64,000 nt of DNA, taken from the NCBI RefSeq assembly GCF_025989185.1, contig NZ_JAPDNT010000003.1:186001-250000 (forward strand). The letters run 5' to 3'. The notes below the pieces were generated by a model that saw nothing but the letters and a program-made list of their open reading frames with translations, did not search any database and was not told the origin of the DNA. Position numbers and translations under genes: made by a program. Shown piece after piece: positions 9,811 to 17,225 of this stretch. This DNA comes from Limobrevibacterium gyesilva (GTDB taxonomy: Bacteria > Pseudomonadota > Alphaproteobacteria > Acetobacterales > Acetobacteraceae). Within the stretch, counting starts at the first letter, position 1, and the number at the start of each line of letters is the position of its first letter.

Positions 9811-11574
9811 TCAGGATATCTCCTCTTGATTGCGTCTGTCTTCTTTGGATGCTTCAGCAGACCATCTCAAAAGTGTTTGCAGTGCGGATGATTGATTTCG
9901 ATACTTCTTAGCAAGATGTGCCGATAAGTTCCTGAAATTGCTACGATCTTTCTCAAACAACCGCCCCCTAGGCGATCGGTTCGTAATTTGCCCGACTCTA
10001 ACACCCATATGTTTGGCCGCATCGTATGCTGCAAGCAAAGCTGATAAATTTGGGCTAAACTGGTATAAAATTCTAATTTTTTGCATGACAATTGCAAGTT
10101 CATTATTTGACGATTGTTGACCGACGGCCATATTTACGTAGTTTCCGATATCATCACCCATGACCCGAATCGAGGATGCTACTGAATCTACTTTATTAAG
10201 AACCCAATTCTTCTCAACTTTTTCAGGATTCAACGAAAGCGCTAACTGAAGCACGTTGTCCATTTCGATACGATCGGAGAATTCTTCGATCAGATCTCCA
10301 ACCATGGCATCGTCCGTCTCCGACAGAAATAAGGCGGCAAAGTATTCCTGAAACGATCTGTGGCAAAATCTAATATATGGACCATCTTCAATCGCAAGGC
10401 AAGTCGAAATAGTGAGGTCCTGTATAAATTCGTCTTCCTGGCAAGTTATGCCACTCAGGCTAATAGCTTGTTCGAAATGTCTACGGAGATCCGAATCTCG
10501 CATTTCGTAATCCCCGCGGCCATACGAGGATACTGCAAACGCGGCTACCAGTCTCAGGAAGTCTTTTTTCTGCAAGCCAGAAAACTTCTCCCGCTCAAAG
10601 CCTTCCTTCCGGATGTCGTGCTTAGACCACAAGGCCAGGAATGCATCTTCATAGAACTCGTGCCGTTTACTAGATATTCGCCCGCTATCTGAAAATGTTA
10701 GCAGCATTATCGTGCAAAGCAGCGGGATAGAAACATAATCGTAATGCGTATTATACAAGCCACCCCTCAATAATTTTATAAAAGCGTTCTTTGTATTATC
10801 CGCATATTCCAAGCGCCCAATTAAATCAGTGGCTGCAATTTCTGTCATGCGGCCAATGCGAACGATTTCGTTGGTGGGAAGAGAATGAAATTTCTGACTC
10901 GGCCGACTCGATATCAGAATTGGACACAAAGGGAATTTCTTTATGAAATCCGAGATCTCGTTTAAGTAGTGAGATTGTATCCCGATCTTTAACTCGTCAA
11001 TTCCATCAAGTAGGAGGACGAACAATCCACTCCGCAGCCCAACCGTAATCTGTTCGCGGGTAATTGATGTACCGAGCGACGTGAAATCATCAAATATCCT
11101 GGTTTCCAGATTTGCTAAAATCATTCTATTAAAGGAACGTGGTTCCAGAAATATCGGGATTCGCCCTGAGCCAATATTTTGAATGTGGAAGAAAGCATGC
11201 CGCATAAAAAATGACTTTCCTGCTCCGGCCCCACCTACAATCGTGAGCGCGTGCGTCGGCCTTTTCTTTGGGTCATCAATATTTTCGCAGAGCATATTAA
11301 TAATCTGGTCCGCCGTGCGATCGTTCGGCAGGAACCTACTGGGTACGTATATGTCATATAGAGCAGTACTCTTATTAGTATATATGATGTTCCTCACCGA
11401 ACTCAGCAGCGCACCTTTTCGGTCAAGATAATCACCATATGTGGCAGCATCTCGATTCTTGTATCGCGCCCAATACTCTCTGATCACTCTTTCGCTTGCG
11501 CGAAATACGCGATCGATGGCTTTTTCACTGAGATCTGTCAGAATTCTCCGACGATCAATAAATTCCTCAGCCAT
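9811..11574 (-). CDS. NACHT-domain NTPase (bacterial NLR-like, candidate antiphage protein)
   Basis: This 587-residue STAND-class NTPase has an N-terminal helical region of about 100 residues, Walker A GGAGAGKS at 114-121, Walker B LFVLLLDGIDEL at 184-195 with the DGxDE arrangement typical of NACHT proteins, a sensor strand ILISSRPS at 219-226, and the winged-helix-end motif CHRSFQEYFAALFL at 404-417. The C-terminal 170 residues carry no repeat or effector domain I can recognise, and no membrane segment is evident. Bacterial NACHT proteins of this build (bNACHT group) protect against phages. The gene is about 43% GC in a roughly 67% GC genome and uses AT-ending codons, so it is recently acquired. 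It stands alone between two direct repeats. Confidence 0.88.
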   Translation of the reverse strand: MAEEFIDRRRILTDLSEKAIDRVFRASERVIREYWARYKNRDAATYGDYLDRKGALLSSVRNIIYTNKSTALYDIYVPSRFLPNDRTADQIINMLCENIDDPKKRPTHALTIVGGAGAGKSFFMRHAFFHIQNIGSGRIPIFLEPRSFNRMILANLETRIFDDFTSLGTSITREQITVGLRSGLFVLLLDGIDELKIGIQSHYLNEISDFIKKFPLCPILISSRPSQKFHSLPTNEIVRIGRMTEIAATDLIGRLEYADNTKNAFIKLLRGGLYNTHYDYVSIPLLCTIMLLTFSDSGRISSKRHEFYEDAFLALWSKHDIRKEGFEREKFSGLQKKDFLRLVAAFAVSSYGRGDYEMRDSDLRRHFEQAISLSGITCQEDEFIQDLTISTCLAIEDGPYIRFCHRSFQEYFAALFLSETDDAMVGDLIEEFSDRIEMDNVLQLALSLNPEKVEKNWVLNKVDSVASSIRVMGDDIGNYVNMAVGQQSSNNELAIVMQKIRILYQFSPNLSALLAAYDAAKHMGVRVGQITNRSPRGRLFEKDRSNFRNLSAHLAKKYRNQSSALQTLLRWSAEASKEDRRNQEEIS

Positions 11575-12004
11575 TTCGTGACCCCGGCACAGGTATTTTA
11601 TTGCAAAGAACTATAAGACGTGTGCGCGGGGGACACAACGCACGGCTCCGACGCAAACAACCGTCAGTCCCTGGGTGCGCTTCGGGTCCAGACCGTGTGA
11701 AAACACATTCCCCGGCCATCGTCGCAAAATGTTCAATCATCGCGGCCTGCGTGCAAGAACGAAGAGTTCAAAGGCGCAGAATGTCATGCAACAGAATTGC
11801 TCGTTGCCGTTACGGCACGGCGTTTTCACACAGCCCGGGTCGAGAGGCCGTCACCCACTCGGACCTCTGGTTCGACTCTTCATTTCGCGCGCCGCCGCCC
11901 ACCGGACCCGCGACAGGCGCGGGATTGCGTGCCGCAAGCGGATCGGCGCGCTATGCCAGCGGTCTTTGACGACGGACTAGAGTCATCGCCGCGGACCGCT
12001 GGTA
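11575..12004. other. Gene-free stretch upstream of the NACHT gene
   Basis: This 430-bp stretch separates the NACHT gene start from the DinB stop. The first ~100 bp stays AT-rich and should hold the NACHT promoter (minus strand). Bases 11695-11840 are the right repeat copy. The remaining GC-rich DNA (11841-12004) has only short overlapping frames with no family resemblance and no ribosome-binding site. Confidence 0.5.
11695..11840 (+). repeat. Right copy of ~147-bp MITE-like repeat flanking the NACHT gene
   Basis: This is the partner of 9619-9765 in direct orientation and almost the same length (146 against 147 bp). Its ends form a good terminal inverted repeat: GTGTGAAAACAC at 11695-11706 and GCGTTTTCACACAG at 11820-11833, the complement of which reads CTGTGTGAAAACGC. 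It lacks any transposase frame, so it looks like a miniature transposable element or a solo element end. Divergence between the copies means the duplication is not recent or the two were separate insertions. Confidence 0.7.
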
Positions 12005-12502
12005 CTACAACACCAGCGGCAGATCGGTGTCCCCGGTATCGGCGTCAAAGCGGGTCAGCAGCGCATGCGCCTGGCCGCGATGATGGGTCTGGTGGTTGAA
12101 CATATGCATCACCAGCAACGCCCGTGGCCGGCGCATTTCGCGTTGCGCCGCACCGCTGAAATAGACGAGGTCCTGATCCAGCCAGGCCTGGTCCAGGCCG
12201 GCCGCCCAGGCGGAGATGTCCGCATCGATGCGCACGCGCGCTGCCGCGAGCTCGGCGAAATCCGCGAACAGCGCATCACTCTGCCTGATCCCCTGCACGG
12301 GCTTCGGCCAACCGGCGAAGCGGGACATCCATTGGCCGTCCGCCCAGAGCAGATGGTTCAGCGTGCCGTGGATCGAGTCCCAGAACGCGCCGCACGGCGC
12401 GCGGCGCTGCGCGTCGGTCAGCCCGCCGGCGGCGGCGTACCAGCGCCGGTTCGCCTCGGCGTTGTACGCGGCCATCGTCTGCACGTAGCCGGGCGTGATC
12501 AC
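12005..12502 (-). CDS. DinB-family four-helix-bundle protein
   Basis: This 165-residue protein has the DinB/YfiT metal triad: H50 in LNHLLWAD, and H137 and H141 in HMFNHQTHHRGQ. DinB proteins bind a divalent metal; some are thiol-dependent transferases, others are of unknown function despite the damage-inducible name of the founding member. The start codon overlaps the stop of the upstream serine hydrolase (ATGA, 12499-12502), so the two are cotranscribed and translationally coupled. Only two bases separate it from the hydrolase frame, which argues for a shared physiological role, perhaps detoxification or peptide turnover. Confidence 0.85.
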   Translation of the reverse strand: MITPGYVQTMAAYNAEANRRWYAAAGGLTDAQRRAPCGAFWDSIHGTLNHLLWADGQWMSRFAGWPKPVQGIRQSDALFADFAELAAARVRIDADISAWAAGLDQAWLDQDLVYFSGAAQREMRRPRALLVMHMFNHQTHHRGQAHALLTRFDADTGDTDLPLVL

Positions 12503-14124
12503 GGCCGCGCGCCCATCCGCGTGAACACCAGGTGGCGCGCCCGCCCGCCGTTCACGTTCAGGCCGGTCACCGCACCATCGGCGCCGCGCAGCACCCGCAC
12601 GTCGAGCCAGGCGCGATACAGGTTGCTGGGCGGGTAGATGCGGATGACGTCGCCCTCGATCGGCTCGATCTCCCAGGGGCCGTTCTTCATCAGCGGCCCC
12701 GCCACCTGCACGGTCAGGGCGCCATCCTTCTCCGCCAGCGTCCAGACCGCGCCGATGTCCGGGCTTTCATAGGCGCCCTCCAGGCCGGCGGGCAGCGCCG
12801 CGCCCGGGGCGACGCGCCGGTAGCTGCTGGTGAACCCGGCATCGGCCTCCACCTCCAGCGTGTCGCCGTCGGCGGACAGGGCGGCGGTGAAATCCTCCGC
12901 CGAGCGGCTGGCGGCCAGGCGCCCGTCGGCGGTGGGGCGCAGCTGGAACGGCACGCCGTTGGCGCACCCCATCGGCGTGCCGCCATTCAGGGTCATGTCG
13001 AGCGTGGCACCGCTGGCGGGGTCAAGATAGCGTCCGGGCAGACCGGCGAGAGCCTCCGCGGGCGGCAAGGCGCGGACGGGATGCACGCCCGGCCGTGCCT
13101 CGATGGCCGCGTCCAGCACGGCGTGGGCGAGGTGATACGGGTCCGAGGCGCCGTTGTTGGAAATGCAGATCACCGCGAACCCCGTTTCCGGCACGCGCAG
13201 GAACTCGGTTTTGTAGCCGGGCCACAGTCCGCCATGGTCCACCGCGCGCACGCCGCGGTAGCTGCGCACCTGCAGGCCGCGGGCGTAGTTGTTGCTGCGC
13301 CCGTTGGTGAATGGCGCCTGCGTCTCCAGCGCCTGCACCAGGGCGGCGCCGCCGACGCGGCCGGTGGACATGTTGCGCACCCACAACGCCAGGTCCTCGA
13401 CGCTGGACACCAGCCCGCCTTCGCCGCCGAGCGGGAAGCCGTGCGCGGCGCGCATCCAGCCGCCGCCGTCCCCGTTCCGCGGCAGATAGCCGGTGGCGAG
13501 GTGGGGCACGACGTCGGTGGTGCTTTCGACCATGCGCGTGCGGAGCATGCCCAGCGGCGCGAAGATGCGCGTGTCCAGGAAATCCGGCAGGGTTTCGCCG
13601 GTCAGACGCTCGACGATCAGGCCCAGCAGCAGGAAGTTGCTGTTGCTATACATGTAACGGCTGCCCGGCGCGAAATTGAGGCCGCGCTGGCGACAGATGC
13701 CGGCCAGAAGGTCGGCGCGGCTGCAGGGCACGGACAGGTCGACGCCGCCCAGGCGCATGATCTCCAGCATGTCGCGCAGGCCGCTGGTGTTATGCATGAG
13801 ATGGGCAATGGTGATGCGGGCGCCGAAATCCGGCAGTTCCGGCAGGTGCGCGTGCACGTCGTCCGCGACGCCCAGCCGTCCCTCGGCGGCCAGCATCAGG
13901 ATGGCGGCGCAGGTGAATTGCTTGCTGACGGAGGCGATGCGGAACGCCGAATCCGGCCCCAGCTTCACGCCCAATTCCAGGCTGGCCATGCCGGCCTGCC
14001 GGTGCACCACCAGTTCCCCGTCGCGCACCACGCCCACGGTCATGCCGGGCAGGTCCGTGCGGTCCCATGGCGCCAGCAGGCGTGCCACACGGCGGTCCAG
14101 CAGCATCAGGTCCAGATCGGCCAC
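12499..14124 (-). CDS. Serine hydrolase, D-aminopeptidase (DAP)-like
   Basis: This 541-residue penicillin-recognising (beta-lactamase-fold) hydrolase has the S65-V-S-K68 nucleophile motif, a Y159-S-N161 triad motif in MYSNSNFLLLG and HGGLWPG near residue 290 as the third motif. After the catalytic domain come about 200 residues rich in beta strands, as in Ochrobactrum D-aminopeptidase (about 520 residues with two C-terminal barrels), which cleaves N-terminal D-amino acids. No signal peptide is seen. The GTG start at 14124 follows a GGGGGGAA stretch; a longer open frame extends antisense into the neighbouring amidohydrolase and was rejected. Confidence 0.82.
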   Translation of the reverse strand: MADLDLMLLDRRVARLLAPWDRTDLPGMTVGVVRDGELVVHRQAGMASLELGVKLGPDSAFRIASVSKQFTCAAILMLAAEGRLGVADDVHAHLPELPDFGARITIAHLMHNTSGLRDMLEIMRLGGVDLSVPCSRADLLAGICRQRGLNFAPGSRYMYSNSNFLLLGLIVERLTGETLPDFLDTRIFAPLGMLRTRMVESTTDVVPHLATGYLPRNGDGGGWMRAAHGFPLGGEGGLVSSVEDLALWVRNMSTGRVGGAALVQALETQAPFTNGRSNNYARGLQVRSYRGVRAVDHGGLWPGYKTEFLRVPETGFAVICISNNGASDPYHLAHAVLDAAIEARPGVHPVRALPPAEALAGLPGRYLDPASGATLDMTLNGGTPMGCANGVPFQLRPTADGRLAASRSAEDFTAALSADGDTLEVEADAGFTSSYRRVAPGAALPAGLEGAYESPDIGAVWTLAEKDGALTVQVAGPLMKNGPWEIEPIEGDVIRIYPPSNLYRAWLDVRVLRGADGAVTGLNVNGGRARHLVFTRMGARP

Positions 14125-14310
14125 GTCGTTCCCCCCTATCGATCCAGCGGCAGGGTAGCGAAGCGGTGCGGCACCGTAAGCCCCGGCGGCACAACCGTTG
14201 CGCATGTCGGGCATGACATCATTGTGCCAAACGCATGGGCGGCGTAGGAGGCAGAGAGATCTATGCTGTCCGACATCCGCGAGGCCGACCCGCCCCCAGG
14301 AGTCCGTCCG

Positions 14311-15417
14311 ATGAACGTCCAGATCCGCGAAACGTCCGCCGTTGCAACCGCTGCGAGCCGCCTTGCGATCGCGGACTGCGACATTCATCCGGCGACGCGG
14401 CAGCCCAGCGACCTGCATCCCTGGCTGGAGCGGCGCTGGATCGAGCACATGGCCACGTTCGGCCGGCCGGCACGGCATGGCTGGCAGAGCGGGCCCGCCT
14501 ATCCGAAAAGCCAGCCGAACGCCTCGCGCCGCGACGCCTGGCCGCCCGAAGGCGGGCGCCAGGGCAGCAGCCTGGCGTTCATGCAGGCACAGCACCTCGA
14601 CCCCAACAACGTGCAGCACGGCATCCTCAATCCACTGGGCAGCGGCCAGGGCGTGCAGAATCCGGACCTGTCCACCGCGCTGTGCAGCGCCACCAACGAC
14701 TGGCAGCTCGCGGAATGGACCGGCAAGGACGCGCGGCTGAAGGCATCGGTGGTGGTGAACTACGAGGACGGACCGGCGGCGGCAGCGGAGATCCGCAAGC
14801 GCGCCGGCGACCGCAACTTCGTGCAGGTGCTGCTGCTGACCCGCACCGCCGAGCCGCTGGGCGCGCGACGCTACTGGCCGATCTACGAAGCGGCGGCCGA
14901 GGCCGGGCTGCCGGTGGGCATCCATGCCTTCGGCTATGGCGGGCAGCCGATCACCGGCAGCGGCTGGCCGAGCTTCTACATCGAAGAGATGACCGGCCAC
15001 GCCCAGACCTGCCAAGCGGTGCTGACCAGCCTGGTGACCGAGGGCGTGTTCGCCCGCCACCCGAAGCTGAAGGTGATCCTGGTCGAGGCCGGGTTCGCCT
15101 GGGCGCCGGCGCTGGCCTGGCGGCTGGACAAGACGTGGAAGCGCCTGCGGGCGGAAACGCCGCATCTGACACGCCTGCCCTCGGAGTATATCCGTGACCA
15201 TGTCTGGTGGACCACGCAGCCCATGGAGGAGCCGGAGCCGCGCGAGCATCTGCTCGACACGATCGGCTGGATCGGCTGGGACCGGCTGCTGTTCGCCACC
15301 GACTATCCGCACTGGGATTTCGACGACCCCACGACCTGTCTGCCGTTGAAGCTGAGCGAGCCGCAGCGGCGCCAGTTCTTCCTGGCCAATGCGCAGGCGG
15401 TGTACGGCCCGGGCTGA
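14311..15417 (+). CDS. Amidohydrolase-2 family protein (decarboxylase/hydrolase type)
   Basis: This 368-residue TIM-barrel metal enzyme has an N-terminal D24-x-H26 motif (ADCDIHPATRQPSDLHPW) in place of the commoner HxH, the GIHAFGYGG strand and a late FATDYPHWDFDDP motif with the metal aspartate. This DxH variant group includes uncharacterised amidohydrolases annotated near aromatic or pyrrole catabolism. AGGAG at 14298-14302 fixes the ATG at 14311. It is divergent from the D-aminopeptidase-like gene with 186 bp between starts. No substrate can be named. Confidence 0.8.
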   Translation: MNVQIRETSAVATAASRLAIADCDIHPATRQPSDLHPWLERRWIEHMATFGRPARHGWQSGPAYPKSQPNASRRDAWPPEGGRQGSSLAFMQAQHLDPNNVQHGILNPLGSGQGVQNPDLSTALCSATNDWQLAEWTGKDARLKASVVVNYEDGPAAAAEIRKRAGDRNFVQVLLLTRTAEPLGARRYWPIYEAAAEAGLPVGIHAFGYGGQPITGSGWPSFYIEEMTGHAQTCQAVLTSLVTEGVFARHPKLKVILVEAGFAWAPALAWRLDKTWKRLRAETPHLTRLPSEYIRDHVWWTTQPMEEPEPREHLLDTIGWIGWDRLLFATDYPHWDFDDPTTCLPLKLSEPQRRQFFLANAQAVYGPG

Positions 15418-15508
15418 TCGTTTCCTGGCCTAGCCGCCGGCTTTTCGCTTTGTTTGCGGGGATTCGGGCTTGAAGCCCGCTCGGTCCCGCATTAGGGTCC
15501 GGCCGGCC

Positions 15509-15529
15509 AAATGCAACTCATTCGCATTT
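15509..15529. promoter_or_regulatory. Candidate Fur box upstream of the cupredoxin/FTR1 iron-uptake genes
   Basis: A 21-bp dyad AAATGC-N9-GCATTT has 8 of 10 base pairs matched. The core TGCAACTCATTCGCA closely follows the alphaproteobacterial Fur/Mur consensus (TGCAAATnATTTGCA). It lies 36 bp upstream of the cupredoxin-protein start codon and ahead of the FTR1 permease, a typical iron-repressed arrangement. Confidence 0.65.
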
Positions 15530-15565
15530 GCGCGGACGAACAGCGAAAGTCGGAAGGACAGCTTC

Positions 15566-15913
15566 ATGCGGATGCGGACGATGGCATGCCTGGCAGGGAT
15601 CCTGGCGGCGACGGCATGGCTGCCGGCGGCGACGCCGGCGCGGGCAGATGACGATACCTATACCCTGACCATCAAGGACCATCGGTTCGATCCGGCGACG
15701 CTGGAGATCCCGGCCGGACGCAAGGTGAAGCTGGTGGTGAAGAACCAGGACCCGACGGCCGAGGAATTCGAGAGCGCGGACCTGCACCGCGAAAAGGTCG
15801 TGGCCGGCGGCAAGGAGATCACCATCCTGATCGGGCCGCTGAAGCCGGGCACGTATCGCTATATCGGCGAGTACCACAGCGCGACCGCGAAGGGCGAGAT
15901 CGTCGTAAAGTAG
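15566..15913 (+). CDS. Secreted cupredoxin-domain protein (EfeO-type, FTR1 partner)
   Basis: This 115-residue protein has a signal peptide (MRMRTMACLAGILAATAWL, cleavage near ARA-DD) and one cupredoxin-like domain (YTLTIKDHRFDPATLEIPAG, EFESADLHREKVVAGG, TYRYIGEYH). The Glu-rich EEFESADLHREK segment matches stand-alone cupredoxin domains of EfeO-type proteins, which bind Cu or Fe in the periplasm and feed FTR1 permeases. The ATG at 15566 has GGAAGGA upstream. The FTR1 gene follows 36 bp later. No EfeB-type peroxidase is present, so this is a reduced two-component version of the Efe system. Confidence 0.82.
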   Translation: MRMRTMACLAGILAATAWLPAATPARADDDTYTLTIKDHRFDPATLEIPAGRKVKLVVKNQDPTAEEFESADLHREKVVAGGKEITILIGPLKPGTYRYIGEYHSATAKGEIVVK

Positions 15914-15949
15914 CAAACCGCCAGGGCGCCATGCGCCGGAGTGCCGTTC

Positions 15950-16801
15950 ATGCTTGCCACTGCCATCATCGTCTTTCGTGAAATCCTGGAGGCCGCCCTG
16001 ATCGTGGGCGTGGTCCTGGCGGCCAGCCGCGGCGCCGTCGGGCGCGGCTTCTGGGTGGGCAGCGGCATCGCCGGCGGCGTGGTCGGGGCGGCCCTGGTGG
16101 CGGCCTTCGCCGGGCAGATCGCGGACGCCGTGGAAGGCGTCGGGCAGGAGCTGTTCAACGCCGCGGTGCTGCTGCTGGCCGTGGTGATGCTGGGCTGGCA
16201 CAACGTATGGATGAAGCGGCACGGCCGCGAGCTCGCCCAGCACATGGCCGAAGTCGGCGATGCCGTGCGCGCGGGCGGGCGGCCGATCTATGTCCTCGCG
16301 GTTGTCGTCGGCGTTGCCGTGCTGCGCGAGGGCTCGGAGACGGTGCTATTCCTGTACGGCATTGCCGCCGCCTCGACCGGCCCGATGACGGACATGCTGA
16401 TAGGCGGGCTGCTGGGCCTGGCATGCGGCGTGGCGCTGGGGGCCGGCCTGTATCTCGGGCTGCTGCGCATTCCCACGCGCCACCTGTTCACCGTGACCAG
16501 CGCGATGGTGCTGTTGATGGCGGCCGGCATGGCTTCGCAGGCAGCCGCGTTCCTGGTGCAGGCGGACATGCTGCCGTCGCTGGGCCAGCAGCTCTGGGAT
16601 ACCTCGGCAGTGCTGGCCCAGAACAGCGTGCCCGGGCGCATCCTGCACACGCTGGTCGGCTACGACGCGCGGCCTGCCGGCGTGCAGCTCGTGTCCTTCG
16701 CGGTGACGCTGGCGGTGATCGGCCTGCTGATGCGCAGTGTCGGAAGCATCAGCGGCGGCTCGGCCGGGCGGCACACGGCCCGCCCGGCAGCAGCGCGGTA
16801 G
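15950..16801 (+). CDS. FTR1/EfeU-family iron permease
   Basis: This 283-residue polytopic inner-membrane protein has seven predicted helices and the two REXXE iron-translocation motifs, R10-E-I-L-E14 and R126-E-G-S-E130. The FTR1 family imports iron, typically after oxidation by a partner copper protein. GGAG at 15938-15941 places the ATG at 15950; an in-frame GTG three codons earlier overlaps that site. The tail after residue 260 is Ser/Gly/Ala-rich. It is coupled to the cupredoxin-protein gene and should be repressed through the Fur-like box at 15509. Confidence 0.9.
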   Translation: MLATAIIVFREILEAALIVGVVLAASRGAVGRGFWVGSGIAGGVVGAALVAAFAGQIADAVEGVGQELFNAAVLLLAVVMLGWHNVWMKRHGRELAQHMAEVGDAVRAGGRPIYVLAVVVGVAVLREGSETVLFLYGIAAASTGPMTDMLIGGLLGLACGVALGAGLYLGLLRIPTRHLFTVTSAMVLLMAAGMASQAAAFLVQADMLPSLGQQLWDTSAVLAQNSVPGRILHTLVGYDARPAGVQLVSFAVTLAVIGLLMRSVGSISGGSAGRHTARPAAAR

Positions 16802-16806
16802 GCCGC

Positions 16807-17133
16807 TCAGTCCGGCAGTTCGATCAGGATCTCGCCGTCCTCGACGCGGACCTTGTAGGTCCTGAGATCCTCCTCGATGGGCGCGCACAGGCCCTTGCCG
16901 GTGCGCACGTCGAACTGGCCGGCATGCAGTGCGCACTCGATCACGCCGTTCTCGAACCAGCCGTCGGTGAGCAGCGCGAAGGCGTGGGTGCAGATGTTGT
17001 CGGTGACGCAGATCTGGCCGCCCTGCAGGCGGTAGACGGCGAGCTGCAAGCCCATCGTCTCCACGGGGATGGCCGCCCCCTCCTCCACATCGTCCACCGA
17101 GGCGACGCGCACCCAGTTTCCTGCTTCACTCAT
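16807..17133 (-). CDS. Rieske [2Fe-2S] ferredoxin (dioxygenase-ferredoxin type)
   Basis: This 108-residue soluble Rieske protein has cluster ligands C48-T-H50 and C67-A-L-H70 with 16 residues between the pairs, as in the ferredoxin components of three-part aromatic-ring dioxygenases (BphF/NdoA type). It carries electrons from a reductase to an oxygenase or similar acceptor. The gene is divergent from a BphA4-type ferredoxin reductase (starts 92 bp apart), so the two make an electron-transfer chain. No oxygenase alpha/beta genes are adjacent, so the terminal acceptor is unidentified. Confidence 0.88.
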   Translation of the reverse strand: MSEAGNWVRVASVDDVEEGAAIPVETMGLQLAVYRLQGGQICVTDNICTHAFALLTDGWFENGVIECALHAGQFDVRTGKGLCAPIEEDLRTYKVRVEDGEILIELPD

Positions 17134-17225
17134 GCCTGCACCTGCATTGACGAATCGAGACGGGCATGATGCCGCAAGCCTCGCCTCCTGTCGCGGGGCG
17201 TTGCGCGGCCCGGGGGAGACACGCC

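Noticed and set aside
9705-9911. Small plus-strand frame beginning MTEPHNCSLTLRYVA next to the NACHT gene
   Set aside because: It starts inside the left repeat copy and runs antisense into the NACHT 3' end; the start region is repeat DNA, so coding is unlikely.
12532-14247. A 571-codon plus-strand frame over the D-aminopeptidase-like gene
   Set aside because: Shadow of the SxxK hydrolase; no ribosome-binding site or recognisable protein.
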